Notes: generated by a model from the letters alone, not told the origin. A stretch of 64,000 bases of DNA from Bradyrhizobium nivariense (GCF_029846715.1 NZ_JARVWW010000031.1:1-64000); one strand, 5' to 3'; counted from the stretch's first letter, positions 7,569 to 17,440 are shown. Translations and numbers: made by a program.

Positions 7569-10500
7569 GTGGATATCGCGGAATGGCTTCGTGGCCTTGG
7601 GCTGGAGCGCTACACACAGGCCTTCCAGGATGCCGAAGTCACGCCCGAGATCCTGTCAGAGCTGACCGACGCCGACCTCCGAGAACTTGGCTTGCCACTC
7701 GGCCCGCGTAAGACGGTGCTGAAAGCGATTTACGCACACGGTTCATCGCATGCTCCCGTCCCTGTTGAGGCTCGCGCGTCGGCTATAGGGCGGAAGTCGG
7801 CTATAAAGCGGAAGGTGGCACTCCCGTCGGATGCTGACCGTCGGCAACTCACCGTCATGTTTGTCGATCTGGTCGGCTCGACCGCGCTCGCCTCGGGGCG
7901 CGACCCTGAGGAGGTGCGAGACCTCATGCAGGCCTACCAGAACACCGTCGCAGGCGAGATCACCCGGTTCGAGGGCCATATAGCCAAGTTCCTGGGCGAC
8001 GGCGTGCTCGCGTACTTCGGCTGGCCGCGGGCCCATGAAGACGAGGCGGAGCGTGCCATTCGCGCCGGCATGCGGGTGACTAAGGCGGTCGCGGCCCTTG
8101 CCGAGCCCGCTGGTGCAGCGCTTGCCGCTCGCGTCGGCATCGCAACCGGCCTGGTGGTCGTCGGCGAACTGATTGGAGAAGGCGAGGCCCGCGAGCGTGC
8201 GGTCATCGGTGAGACCCCGAACCTGGCCGCGCGATTGCAAGGACTCGCCGAACCAGGCGGCGTTGTGATCGCCGAGTCAACGCGCCATCTAATTGGCGAA
8301 GCCTTCATGTACCATGACCTCGGCACAGTGCCCCTAAAAGGTTTCCCTGGCCCAGTGCAAGCCTGGCTGGTGATCGGTGAGAGCGCGGCGGAGAGTCGAT
8401 TCGACGCACAGCACGGTGTGTCGACGACCGCGCTGGTCGGGCGCGACCAGGAACTCGCACTTCTCATGGATCGCTGGGAGCGGGCGAAAGAGCGAGAGGG
8501 ACAGATCGTCCTGCTTGGCGGCGAACCAGGCATCGGCAAATCCCGCCTCCTTCGGGCCCTGCGCGACCAGCTCGCGGACGTGCCGCACACACCCCTGAGC
8601 CATTTCTGTTCGCCATTCCATACTAACAGCGCGCTGTACCCTGTCATCGGGCTCCTTGAACGCGCAGCGGGAATTCGGCGGGAGGACCTTCCTGAAGAGC
8701 AGCTCGATAAGCTCGAGGCGATGCTCGCTCTTGCGACAGACGACGCGCATGAGAGCGCACCCGTTCTCGCGGACCTGTTGGCAATCCCGACAGGCGGGCG
8801 ATACCCGCCACTGGAGCTCGGTCCACACCAGAAGAAGGAGCGAACGTTTCAGGCTCTTTTGGAGCAGGTACGAGGCCTGGCGGCAAGACAGCCTCTGCTT
8901 GCCATTTACGAGGATGTCCACTGGGCCGACCCCACCATGCTCGAACTCCTCGACCGGGCTGTTGACGAGGTGCAGCGGCTCCCGATCCTCATGATTATTA
9001 CCTTCCGACCGGAATTCGTTCCGCGCTGGACGGGACATGGACACGTGACAGCACTCTCTTTGAGCCGGCTGGGACGCAGGCAAGGCGCGGCCGTGGTCGA
9101 CCGGATAACCGGCGGCAAATTGCTCCCACAGGAGGTGCTTGAGCAGATTTTGGCCAAGACGGATGGCGTGCCGTTGTTCGTCGAGGAACTGACTAAGACA
9201 GTCCTCGAATCCGGGCTGCTTAGGGAGCGGGGCAACTGTTATGAACTGATAGGTCCGTTACCGCCCCTGGCGATTCCGACAACGCTCAAGGACTCGCTGA
9301 TGGCTCGTCTGGACCGGTTGGCACCGGTGAAGGAAGTCGCCCAGATCGCAGCCTGCATTGGGCGAGAGTTCGGACACGACCTTCTGAAAGCAGTAGCTCC
9401 GCTCGATGAGGATGCCCTCCAGCTTGTTCTCAATGAACTACTGGAGGCGGAGCTTATATTCCGGCATGGAATACCGCCGGATATTGGCTACAGCTTCAAA
9501 CATGCGCTGGTACAGGACATCGCGCACGAGAGCCTCTTGAGGAGCAAGCGGCAGCAGATCCATGCTCGCATCGCCGCTGCTCTCGAAGAGCTTTATCCTG
9601 CCCGTGTGGAGGTAGAGCCGGAGACGATTGCGTTGCATCTCATGGAGGCTGGGCTGGCGGGCCGGGCTGTTGGCTATTGGCTGCAGGCCGGCCGGAATGC
9701 CGCGAGTCGTTCCGCCAATCTCGAAGCGATCACCCATCTCACAAGCGGGCTGGAGGCGCTCAAGTCCTGTCCAGACGGGCCGGAGCGGGACCGCCAGGAA
9801 CTCGCGCTCCAGACGGCAATTGGAGGTCCGCTGATTGCCATTCATGGATACACGGCTCCGCAGCTCGGTACTGCGTTCAACAGGGCTCATGCGCTCTGCT
9901 ATGAACTCGATGATACGGACGCCTTGTTCGCCACGCTCAGCGGCAAGTTCGTTTTCCATTTTGTAAGAGGCGACTACGGCGCCATGCAGAGCCTGGCGGC
10001 CGAGGCGCGTAGCGCCGCCGAGCGCACCGGGGACATGGCACTGGAATTGGCGGCGCATCGTTTGGCGGCTCTCACGGCCATGCACGCCGGTGACTTTCTT
10101 AAGGCCCGCTCCGAGTTCGAGACGATCCTGAGTCGCTATGAGCCGAAGGCGCATCGGCCGCCGCCTGTGCACTATGTCCATGACCCGAAGGCTTCTGCGT
10201 TACCCTACTTGGCGATTGTGCTTTGGATCCTTGGCTACCCCGAGCAGGCGCAGAGAGCGAGCCGCACGGCGTTTGAGTACGCTGTGGAGTTGAACCAGAC
10301 GAACCTTACCGCGCACGTGGAGGTCTATGGCGGGGCCGCGCCTGCGGAGCTGATGGGTGATGTGGCGGCTGCGCATGCGCACGCGGACGCCATCATCGAC
10401 CTCGCTGATCAACACAGCTTGAACTACTGGCGGTTGAGCGGACTCATCCTGCGGGGCTGGGCAATGGCACGGGAAGGCAACGTGGAGAGTGGTTTGACGC

Positions 10501-10952
10501 TCATGCGCCAGAGTTTGAACGAGCGGGACCGGCTCGGAGCTGCTTGGTACCAGGTTCGGTACTTGTGCATGCTGGCGACGACGTACCTGCAATTGGGTCG
10601 TGGCGACGAGGGTCTCACAGTCCTGGCTGAAGCAAAGGACCTCGCTGCGCGCAGTGACGAACATATGTGGGATGCAGAGCTCGCATGCATCTCTGGCGAG
10701 CTGCGGCGCACTCGTGGGGATGCACCAGACGAGGTCGACGCTGATTTGCAAACCGCGCTCCAGGTTGCACAGAGCCAGAGTGCCAAGTCATTCGAGTTGC
10801 GGGCCGCGATCAGTTTGGCTCGACTCCGGCGTGACCAGGGCAAGCACTCTGAGGCCCGCGCTCTGCTCGCGCCGGTCTACGGCTGGTTCACCGAGGGCTT
10901 CGACACCCGTGACCTAAAGGAAGCGAAGGCGCTGCTCGACGAGCTCTCGTGA
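7569..10952 (+). CDS. SAM-adenylate/guanylate cyclase-AAA ATPase-TPR protein
   Basis: This is a very large (about 1127 residues) cytoplasmic regulator. From the N terminus it has a SAM-like domain (IAEWLRGLGLERYTQAFQDAEV, residues ~1-60) and a class III cyclase domain (~95-250). The two metal aspartates of the cyclase domain are visible in MFVDLVGST and FLGDGVLAYFG. An AAA/STAND ATPase follows with the Walker A motif GGEPGIGKSRLL at ~315 and a Walker B-like LLAIYEDVHWAD. The long helical C-terminal half looks TPR-like. The GTG at 7569 follows CGAGGAG and starts at the conserved VDIAEW; GTG 7542 is an alternative. Such proteins are abundant in rhizobia. The signal sensed is unknown. Confidence 0.85.
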   Translation: MDIAEWLRGLGLERYTQAFQDAEVTPEILSELTDADLRELGLPLGPRKTVLKAIYAHGSSHAPVPVEARASAIGRKSAIKRKVALPSDADRRQLTVMFVDLVGSTALASGRDPEEVRDLMQAYQNTVAGEITRFEGHIAKFLGDGVLAYFGWPRAHEDEAERAIRAGMRVTKAVAALAEPAGAALAARVGIATGLVVVGELIGEGEARERAVIGETPNLAARLQGLAEPGGVVIAESTRHLIGEAFMYHDLGTVPLKGFPGPVQAWLVIGESAAESRFDAQHGVSTTALVGRDQELALLMDRWERAKEREGQIVLLGGEPGIGKSRLLRALRDQLADVPHTPLSHFCSPFHTNSALYPVIGLLERAAGIRREDLPEEQLDKLEAMLALATDDAHESAPVLADLLAIPTGGRYPPLELGPHQKKERTFQALLEQVRGLAARQPLLAIYEDVHWADPTMLELLDRAVDEVQRLPILMIITFRPEFVPRWTGHGHVTALSLSRLGRRQGAAVVDRITGGKLLPQEVLEQILAKTDGVPLFVEELTKTVLESGLLRERGNCYELIGPLPPLAIPTTLKDSLMARLDRLAPVKEVAQIAACIGREFGHDLLKAVAPLDEDALQLVLNELLEAELIFRHGIPPDIGYSFKHALVQDIAHESLLRSKRQQIHARIAAALEELYPARVEVEPETIALHLMEAGLAGRAVGYWLQAGRNAASRSANLEAITHLTSGLEALKSCPDGPERDRQELALQTAIGGPLIAIHGYTAPQLGTAFNRAHALCYELDDTDALFATLSGKFVFHFVRGDYGAMQSLAAEARSAAERTGDMALELAAHRLAALTAMHAGDFLKARSEFETILSRYEPKAHRPPPVHYVHDPKASALPYLAIVLWILGYPEQAQRASRTAFEYAVELNQTNLTAHVEVYGGAAPAELMGDVAAAHAHADAIIDLADQHSLNYWRLSGLILRGWAMAREGNVESGLTLMRQSLNERDRLGAAWYQVRYLCMLATTYLQLGRGDEGLTVLAEAKDLAARSDEHMWDAELACISGELRRTRGDAPDEVDADLQTALQVAQSQSAKSFELRAAISLARLRRDQGKHSEARALLAPVYGWFTEGFDTRDLKEAKALLDELS

Positions 10953-11558
10953 TAAGGCCACCGAAATGACCAACAACTTCCGGTATTGGCCGATTTTGTT
11001 GCAGAAGTATTTTTGGGTGCTGACAGAAAATTCCTAGAGCCGCTGATGCGTCTTGCGCCTCGCGACGTGAGGGACCTGATCATTTCGCGGCAAAACGACC
11101 ACCGGCCTTCTTATTGGCGGCACGGAGTATCACAGTGGCGAAGTTGCCCAAAACTAGGTGTTTGCGAGATTTTTGGCGTCGTTGGATTTTCGACTTTTGC
11201 GACAAAATCGGCCCGTTTGAGGCATGCCCGCCTAACCTGAGAATGTCCGTTCACCGGACGTTGCTCGTCGCACAATCAACCCCTCAGTCGAGCCTTGTGC
11301 GAATAGGAGGTAGGAGCGGCATCAGGTAGCACTTGAAATTGTTTCTAAGACGAGGAGTTAGCAACCGGCTGCGGTTCTAATGCCGACACGCCACGTAGCT
11401 TTTGCGCAAATCTAACGCACTTCAGTCGTCTCGCTCGCGGGCGCCTAGCTCCTTCAGCGCAGACAATTGCTCACTGAACTTGCGCGTATGAGCGCATTGG
11501 AGAAAGTGCAGAGCGTCGAAAAGCAGATGCGCCAACAATCGCGCCCCGGACGATGGAA
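10953..11558. other. Intergenic stretch with repeat fragments
   Basis: No convincing gene is present. A short open frame at 10986-11240 runs into the dispersed repeat at 11204-11259, so it is not supported as a gene. 11260-11558 shows nothing recognisable. Confidence 0.5.
11204..11259. repeat. Dispersed intergenic repeat, copy 3 (partial)
   Basis: This stretch contains CGGCCCGTTTGAGGCATGCCCGCCTAACCTGAGAATGTCCGTTCACCGG in pieces shared with 6711-6760. The downstream half of the family unit is missing here. Confidence 0.55.
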
Positions 11559-12146
11559 TCAGAGAGTATCGGGCGTCTTCAATTCGTGCCGGACCTGCTC
11601 TTCCTTGATCTGGCGCTCGGCCTCATGCCAGAACTCGTCGATCCGCCCTTCAGGGCGGCCCGCATCTTCCCAGAGCTTGTAGGCGTGTGCGCGGATATCG
11701 TCCTCGTAGACTTCAGGCATGCGGACCTCCCGACCAAGCACGGCCTCGCCTTGGGGGGCATTTGGGGATAGAGGTAAGGGCCGTGCAGGCCGGCAATCGG
11801 CGGGAAAACCGGCCCGCGGATTCAAGTCAGCGGCCCGCGAGCGGTTCCAAACGGGCGCTGCCGCGTCCGTCGATGTGCGGCTCTCGCCCGACCACTCGCT
11901 TTCAGCCCGCAGCCAGAATTCCAGGTCACGTCCTTCCGGCCGGCCGGCTTCCTGCCATAGCGCATAAGCGCGTCTGCTGGTTTTCCCGCGCCCCAGGATC
12001 GCCCGCAAATCCGCGAGCCTCTCCCTGATCTCGCTCGCGAACGTTTCCAGTCGCTCCACGGTTTCCCGGTCGCCAATCAACGCGATCGCACGATTGGCCA
12101 ACTCAAGCTGATGTTGCAGTCTTTCAAGCTCGACCAATTGGTCCAT
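11559..12146 (-). CDS. Protein with two DUF2934 motifs and a coiled coil
   Basis: This 195-residue reading frame begins MDQLVELERLQHQLE, a coiled-coil region. It has a first DUF2934 motif (RRAYALWQEAGRPEGRDLEFWLRAE) and, near the C terminus, a second one (AHAYKLWEDAGRPEGRIDEFWHEAE). The second motif has its own strong ribosome site (CGGGAGGT) and ATG at 11720. Either one long protein or a long plus a 53-residue short product could be made. DUF2934 proteins are small stress-associated proteins of unknown function in rhizobia; a third copy is at 46618. Confidence 0.65.
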   Translation of the reverse strand: MDQLVELERLQHQLELANRAIALIGDRETVERLETFASEIRERLADLRAILGRGKTSRRAYALWQEAGRPEGRDLEFWLRAESEWSGESRTSTDAAAPVWNRSRAADLNPRAGFPADCRPARPLPLSPNAPQGEAVLGREVRMPEVYEDDIRAHAYKLWEDAGRPEGRIDEFWHEAERQIKEEQVRHELKTPDTL

Positions 12147-12598
12147 CACGCCGCTCCACAATGTAAGACGCCGGACGCGGAGGAATGTTCGCTTTAGGTC
12201 CTCATCCGGACCGCAAGCAAGATTCAGAAAACATGTCGAGGGGACAGCACGGCTCTCGGGTGACGGAGCGTCGAGCGCGCAAAACACAGCGCAACTTATA
12301 TCGTTCAGATCGGGACGCGGGATGCGAGGTACAGCTTCGGTGCGAATGCCCTCGCTATGACGACTGGCCTATAGCGATCATGCCACATTAAGGTGCAAGA
12401 AGCGGCTATTGTCCCTCGCAGGATCAAGCTCACAACTATTCCAATGAATTTGGTTATGGCCTGTTCTGAGTTGCAGTGCACAAGTGGACGGAACTCGAGC
12501 CAGAATGCGTTTAGTTAACCATCAACGCCCGGCCCGCGACTTCCATCGGTGATGAGATCGCCGGTTGCGCTCCCGCGGAGGCAGACGCCGCAGAGATA
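12147..12598. other. Intergenic stretch, nothing recognised
   Basis: About 450 bases between the DUF2934 gene and the response regulator. No ORF with coding character, RNA gene or clear promoter was seen. Confidence 0.5.
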
Positions 12599-13081
12599 TC
12601 ATCTTGAACTCGATTTCGCGATGGCTTCCCGAACCTGATTGATTAGCGACATCATGGTGTAGGGCTTGGACAGCCAGCCGAGAGGCAAAAATGGCGTGGC
12701 TCTCGCTCGCGTCTGCTGATCGTCATGGGCCGTTGCAAACACGCAGCGCACGCCGATTTCGCGGTAGAGATCGCCGGCGGCGTCAATGCCGTCGCGACGG
12801 CCAGCCAAGCGGATATCCATAATGGCGATCGCGGGTTTATGCGCCCGTGCAAGCGAAATGGCTTCCTCGGCCGTGGCGGCTATGCCGCTGATCTGAAATC
12901 CGGCCGCGATCAACGCGCTCTCTGCCTCCATCGCAATCAGGAAATCATCCTCGACAATAAGGATCGCGGGCCTTTCCTGCGCCGCTTTCGCTACGTTCCC
13001 GGTCTCCGAAGCAGCCGGCTGATCACCGGCCTCGCCAGACGTGGACGCGTTGCCCTGTTTCTCGGATTCCGAAAGCGTCAT
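12599..13081 (-). CDS. Receiver-only response regulator
   Basis: This 160-residue protein has a ~40-residue polar leader and a single CheY-like receiver domain. The acidic pocket (ILIVEDDFLI), the phosphoacceptor aspartate (AIAIMDIRLAG), the Thr/Ser switch region (CVFATAHDD) and the conserved Lys (LSKPY) are all visible. There is no DNA-binding or enzymatic output domain. Its start overlaps the stop of the sensor kinase in an ATGA, so the two are translationally coupled and form a cognate pair. It may act as a phosphate sink or a single-domain signal relay. Confidence 0.88.
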   Translation of the reverse strand: MTLSESEKQGNASTSGEAGDQPAASETGNVAKAAQERPAILIVEDDFLIAMEAESALIAAGFQISGIAATAEEAISLARAHKPAIAIMDIRLAGRRDGIDAAGDLYREIGVRCVFATAHDDQQTRARATPFLPLGWLSKPYTMMSLINQVREAIAKSSSR

Positions 13082-15369
13082 GAGCTGGTCGTCGCGAAGC
13101 GCAGGCGAGCGCGCGAAGGCGCGCGTTTCACCTCGAATTCCCCGCGCAGCTGGCGGGCTAAACCCTGCACAAGACGTAAGCCTGAGGAGTTCTGTTGAAC
13201 GGCGCTCAACTCAAAACCAGGGCCGTCATCCTCCACCTCCAGCTCGTATTCTCCATCCCGTTCGTTCAGCGTCACGCGGATGCCATTCCGGTCCGGATCG
13301 TTGATGCCGTGCTTAGCAGCGTTCGTCAGCAGTTCGTTGAGGATGAGAGCGAGCGGCATGGCGATATCGTTGGACAGCACGCCCGTCGCCGGAGACCGCT
13401 CAATCCTCACGTTGTTTGGCAATGTCTGCTGTACCGTTTCCACCACCGCTCCGAGAAACTGTTCGGCGGAGAAGCGGGTCGCATCTGTCGTGCCATAGAG
13501 TACGCGTTGAGCCGCCGCCATCGCGGCGATGCGGCGGGAGGCCTCGTCGAGAACTTGGCGCGCTTCCTCATTGCGAGCGCTCCGCGCAGCACCCTGCAAG
13601 AGACCTTGCAGCACCTGCATGTTGTTCTTGGTACGGTGATTGAGCTCATTCAGCAGCAGCCGCTGCTGCGTCTCGGCCTGCTTGCGCTCGCTCAAATCGA
13701 CCAGCATGTTGATCGCGCCGGTGACGTTTCCGAAGGCGTCGCGCAAGGGGGTCGGGAAGGGGACGAAGGGAACGCGCGTCCCGTCCGGCTTCTCGGCAAC
13801 CGCTTCGACGCCCCGCACAGATCGACCTTCCTTCAAGGCAACGGCCATCGGGCACTGATCGTGAGGCAACGGTGTTCCGTCCGGCCAGTAAAGTTTCCAG
13901 GTGACACACCATTCATCGGTGCCCAGCTGCGGTGTACGGCCTGCGAGTTCGACCGCCGCCTGATTGAAATAGGTGACCCTGCCGGCCGCGTCTGTTGTGT
14001 AGATTGCCGCCGGTATCGCCGCAAGCAGCTCCTGCAATCGCCGTTCGTTGTCCCGGAGGCGCTCTTCCGCGAGTTTCCGTCCGGTGATGTCGCGTGCGAT
14101 TTTCGAGGCTCCGACAATAAGACCGTTGCGATCTCGTATCGGCGATATCGTCAGCGAGATATCGACCATGCGTCCATTTTTGCGGCGGCGCACAGTTTCA
14201 TAGTGGTGAATGGGTTCGCCACGCCTGATCCGGGTGAGGATGTCGGCCTCCTCGCTCTCGCGATCTTGGGGAATCAGCAGCATGATCGACTGGCCGATCA
14301 CCTCTTCCTTGCGATAACCGAACAACCGTTCAGCGCCTTCGTTCCAGGTCAGTATAATTCCGTCGAGATTTTTGCTGACGATCGCATCGTCGGAAGACTC
14401 GACAATCGCCGCGAGTTGCCGCGCATCGCGTTCAGCCACCCGTCGCGCTTCCTCGCCGGCGAGGCGAGCAAGGCTGAAGCCCAGCAGTCGCGCAAGGACC
14501 AGTGCGACATCGATCTCGGCCTCGCTGAAGGAATGAGGAAGCCTGTGATAAGCCATGAATTTGCCGGTGAGGCGGCCATCCTGCAGAATGGGAATAAAGG
14601 CGGCTGCCTGAATGCCTTCTTCAAGGATGGTCCGCTTCAACGCGTCCGGCAGATCTGCTTTCGCGACATCCTCGATACCTATGGGTTGCGGATCATGCGC
14701 GTCCGGCGTCCAAGGCGAATGCCCCTCGACCGCCTGTCGGTAGCCTTGCGAAAGACCGCGCCAGGCCGCAAACCGCATTATCTGCGCCTCGTCAAACAGG
14801 AGGATTGATGCCCGCTCGCAAGCCAGGGCCCGTGTGATGGCATTAAGGGCGGCCTCGTAACAATCGGTGGACGAGGTGCAATGCTGCAATCGCTCCGAAA
14901 AGGCAAACAGCGCTGCCTGTTCTTCCATGCGACGGGCTAGTGCCTCTTCAGCTCGCTTGCGATCGGTGATGTCGTGCTGAACGCGAACCGCATAAAGAAA
15001 GCGCCCGTTAGCATCGCGGACGCTCGACGACGTCACTTGGGCCCAGATATGGCCGCCATCCTTGCGGGCAATGCGCTTTTCGATGCTGTAGCGCTCGAAC
15101 TCGCCCGCGAGCTGGCGCTGGAATTGACCGCGATCCTCCGACACATCTTCCGGATGCGTCTCCTCGAAAATTGTTCGGCCCAGCAGTTGGGCCGCCGAAT
15201 AACCTGTGAGTTCGCAGAGCTGCTGATTGACCCGCAACATGCGGCCATTCTCGTCCACTTCTACGATGCCGGCGCCGACATGCTCGTAGGTCGCGGCAAG
15301 ACGTGCATCGATCGGAGCCAATTGCCTCTGATCACCGAGGCCGGGCGTCGCCCGATTTTGAATGTTCAT
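13078..15369 (-). CDS. PAS-GAF-PAS-PAS sensor histidine kinase (HisKA_2/HWE type)
   Basis: This is a soluble 763-residue sensor kinase. A PAS/PAC module covers ~25-145, a GAF domain ~150-300, and two more PAS modules ~310-560. The transmitter has the HisKA_2-like phosphoacceptor motif NELNHRTKNNMQVLQ and the ATP-binding N box LILNELLTNAAKHG. The ATG at 15369 follows GAGGGACGAGG; the open frame extending to 15756 is non-coding extension. No membrane segments are present, so the signal is cytosolic (redox, light or ligand through PAS/GAF). HisKA_2/HWE kinases often feed the alphaproteobacterial PhyR-NepR-EcfG stress pathway, and a GGAAC-N16-CGTT promoter lies upstream. Confidence 0.88.
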   Translation of the reverse strand: MNIQNRATPGLGDQRQLAPIDARLAATYEHVGAGIVEVDENGRMLRVNQQLCELTGYSAAQLLGRTIFEETHPEDVSEDRGQFQRQLAGEFERYSIEKRIARKDGGHIWAQVTSSSVRDANGRFLYAVRVQHDITDRKRAEEALARRMEEQAALFAFSERLQHCTSSTDCYEAALNAITRALACERASILLFDEAQIMRFAAWRGLSQGYRQAVEGHSPWTPDAHDPQPIGIEDVAKADLPDALKRTILEEGIQAAAFIPILQDGRLTGKFMAYHRLPHSFSEAEIDVALVLARLLGFSLARLAGEEARRVAERDARQLAAIVESSDDAIVSKNLDGIILTWNEGAERLFGYRKEEVIGQSIMLLIPQDRESEEADILTRIRRGEPIHHYETVRRRKNGRMVDISLTISPIRDRNGLIVGASKIARDITGRKLAEERLRDNERRLQELLAAIPAAIYTTDAAGRVTYFNQAAVELAGRTPQLGTDEWCVTWKLYWPDGTPLPHDQCPMAVALKEGRSVRGVEAVAEKPDGTRVPFVPFPTPLRDAFGNVTGAINMLVDLSERKQAETQQRLLLNELNHRTKNNMQVLQGLLQGAARSARNEEARQVLDEASRRIAAMAAAQRVLYGTTDATRFSAEQFLGAVVETVQQTLPNNVRIERSPATGVLSNDIAMPLALILNELLTNAAKHGINDPDRNGIRVTLNERDGEYELEVEDDGPGFELSAVQQNSSGLRLVQGLARQLRGEFEVKRAPSRARLRFATTSS

Positions 15370-15449
15370 TGGCCTCGTCCCTCCCGCGCCACGGCATCGC
15401 GCCTGGCTTCCTTGCAGACTCGGTCTGGAGGCTGCGCAAAACGTTACGA

Positions 15450-15474
15450 AACGCTTTTTTGGAACAAAGGTTCC
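15450..15474 (-). promoter_or_regulatory. EcfG-type promoter for the sensor kinase
   Basis: Read on the minus strand this is GGAAC-N16-CGTT, an exact match to the general-stress sigma factor EcfG consensus. It lies about 80 bases upstream of the kinase start. The GGAAC is part of a small palindrome (GGAACaaagGTTCC at 15461-15474), so a divergent half-signal also faces the porin gene. Confidence 0.7.
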
Positions 15475-15554
15475 CTTTGGAGGTCCTGGGCACACCGCAA
15501 CGCACAACATCCATTGGCGATTAGCCTTGGGCGACTTGAAACCAGCCTTCGAAC

Positions 15555-17006
15555 ATGCCCATCTGCAAAAAGGAACTCCTTGGCTGGGCTTACCAAGTGT
15601 CGGCATTACTTCAAATCCGTCACCTCTGCAGTCTGACGCTGGTTGCCGCGTGCCTTCTTGCAGCCGGGAATGTCTTCGCACAAGAGGACAAAAAGACGGA
15701 TGACGACAAGCCGGCGGACCCAGACACGGGCGAGAGCACCGTCGAGGAAAAAACACTCGGCTTATTGCCGAACCCTCTTCAGAAATACGGCGTCAAGTTT
15801 GCCGCGACCTACATCGGGGAAGGCCTCGGCAATTCGTCCGGCGGGCTGAAGCAAGGAGCGATCTACGAAGGCCGGTTGAACCTTGCCGTCGATGTCGATC
15901 TTGAGAAGCTCGCCGGCATCGACAAGCTCACCTTCCACGCCAACATGTTCCAGATTCACGGCGATGGGCTATCGCGCAGCAATCTGCAGAACTTCTTCGT
16001 TGTTAGCGGCATCGAAGCTCTGCCCTCGACCCGGTTGTACGAGGCTTACTTCGAGAAGCAGTGGGGCAACAAGAAAGTCTCGCTGAAGTTCGGCCAGCTG
16101 GCAGCCGACAGCGAGTTCTTCAACACCAAATACACTGATGTCTTCACCAATGCCTCGATGGGTTGGCCGGCAATTACTTCGCTTGATTTGCCCAGCGGCG
16201 GCCCGTCGCCTCCGTTGGCGGCCATGGGTATGAGGTTGCTCGTAAATGTCACCGACCAACTGTCGGTCCTCGGCGGCATATTCGACGGCGACCAGGCGGG
16301 GCCCGGGCCGGGCGATCCTCAGGAGCGTAACCGCTATGGCGTGAACTTCCGCATCAACGATCCGCCCCTGCTGCTCGGACAGATCCAGTACGCCTGGAAT
16401 AACAAAAAGGGCGATGAAAACCCTGCCGGCCAAATCAAATTTGGCGCCTGGCGTCATTTGGGTAGCTTTGCCGACCAGCGTTTCGCATCCAACGGCGTTT
16501 CACGGGCATCGCCCGCCAGCAGCGGCGAGCCCCTGCTGCTGTCCGGTGACATCGGCGGCTGGATGGTCTTCGAGCAGAAGCTCTATCGCATACCGAAGAG
16601 CGACGATCGTGGCATCGGCTTTTTTACCCGTGTCGCCGGCGCACCAGCTGATCGCAACCTGATCGATCTCTATGCGGACACCGGTATCGAGTTTATCGGC
16701 CTCAGCGATGCACGGCCGGACGACAAGTTCGGCATTGCGGCCGGCTATGCACATGTCTCAAAGCGCGCGCAAGCGCTCGACGCTGATTATCGTGCTCTCG
16801 TCAATCCCAACTGGCCCATGCGAAACTTCGAAGGCCTTCTAACCGCCGTCTATCAGTACCAGATCAGGGACGGCTGGACGCTGCAGCCCAATTTTCAGTA
16901 CATCATTCACCCCGGTGGAGGAGCAACGAACCCTTCAGGACCTCTAGCCGGAACGCCACTCAAGAATGCTTCCGTGTTCGGCTTGCGGACGACTCTTAAA
17001 TTTTAG
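15555..17006 (+). CDS. OprB-like carbohydrate-selective porin
   Basis: This 483-residue outer-membrane protein has a signal peptide (hydrophobic LCSLTLVAACLLAAG, cleavage near VFAQ). A short charged linker (EDKKTDDDKPADPDTGE) is followed by a beta-barrel rich in alternating aromatic and polar residues. It ends in the terminal strand and C-terminal aromatic residue FGLRTTLKF typical of outer-membrane barrels. Segments such as KYGVKFAATYIGE and AYFEKQW fit the OprB family. It lies divergent to the sensor kinase and meets the DUF3147 gene tail to tail with a 4-base overlap. Substrate specificity is not readable. Confidence 0.82.
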   Translation: MPICKKELLGWAYQVSALLQIRHLCSLTLVAACLLAAGNVFAQEDKKTDDDKPADPDTGESTVEEKTLGLLPNPLQKYGVKFAATYIGEGLGNSSGGLKQGAIYEGRLNLAVDVDLEKLAGIDKLTFHANMFQIHGDGLSRSNLQNFFVVSGIEALPSTRLYEAYFEKQWGNKKVSLKFGQLAADSEFFNTKYTDVFTNASMGWPAITSLDLPSGGPSPPLAAMGMRLLVNVTDQLSVLGGIFDGDQAGPGPGDPQERNRYGVNFRINDPPLLLGQIQYAWNNKKGDENPAGQIKFGAWRHLGSFADQRFASNGVSRASPASSGEPLLLSGDIGGWMVFEQKLYRIPKSDDRGIGFFTRVAGAPADRNLIDLYADTGIEFIGLSDARPDDKFGIAAGYAHVSKRAQALDADYRALVNPNWPMRNFEGLLTAVYQYQIRDGWTLQPNFQYIIHPGGGATNPSGPLAGTPLKNASVFGLRTTLKF

Positions 17007-17440
17007 GAGGGACTTCCGAAACGTAGTTCGCGCCGTAGGCGCCACATGAGGACGGCGACCGCGAACCAGACGAGCGAACCCGCTGCGAGGCAGAGCGCGG
17101 GCTGTAAAGCGCGTCCCTGCCACCAGATGAAGAGCGCGAAGCAGGCAAGGCCCAGACTTCCCCATCCGGCCCCGGCGGCATCAAGTGCGGCGGCAGCCTT
17201 TCCGCGTCGCTGCCCGCGCAGGCCGTTTTTCTCCTTGCGCTCACGCTCATGCTTCTCGATCAAGGTCGCACTGGCACAGAAGATCGCGGGAAAGGCCAGC
17301 ATCAGCCCGCCGGCCTCCGGCCCTGCCCCGTCCGCGACAAGGCCATTCACCACGGTTGCCAACCCGCCCAATGCAAAACGCACGACATCTTCGTAAAGTC
17401 GTCCCTGCTTGAGTGCGGAGAACTTGAAGTGGACAACCAT
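17003..17440 (-). CDS. Small membrane protein related to DUF3147
   Basis: This about 145-residue protein starts at ATG 17440 with MVVHFKFSALKQGRLYE. The helix FALGGLATVVNGLVAD and the later hydrophobic segments WGSLGLACFALFIWWQG and AAGSLVWFAVAVLMW suggest four membrane helices. A charged middle (EKHERERKEKNGLRGQRRGKAA) separates them. Its pairing with the shorter DUF3147 gene just upstream (a 5-base gap) suggests that the two subunits act together. The function is unknown. Confidence 0.7.
   Translation of the reverse strand: MVVHFKFSALKQGRLYEDVVRFALGGLATVVNGLVADGAGPEAGGLMLAFPAIFCASATLIEKHERERKEKNGLRGQRRGKAAAALDAAGAGWGSLGLACFALFIWWQGRALQPALCLAAGSLVWFAVAVLMWRLRRELRFGSPS

Noticed and set aside
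13195..14808. Long plus-strand open frame of 537 codons
   Set aside because: It lies wholly antisense to the PAS/GAF kinase, has no domain, and reflects high G+C.
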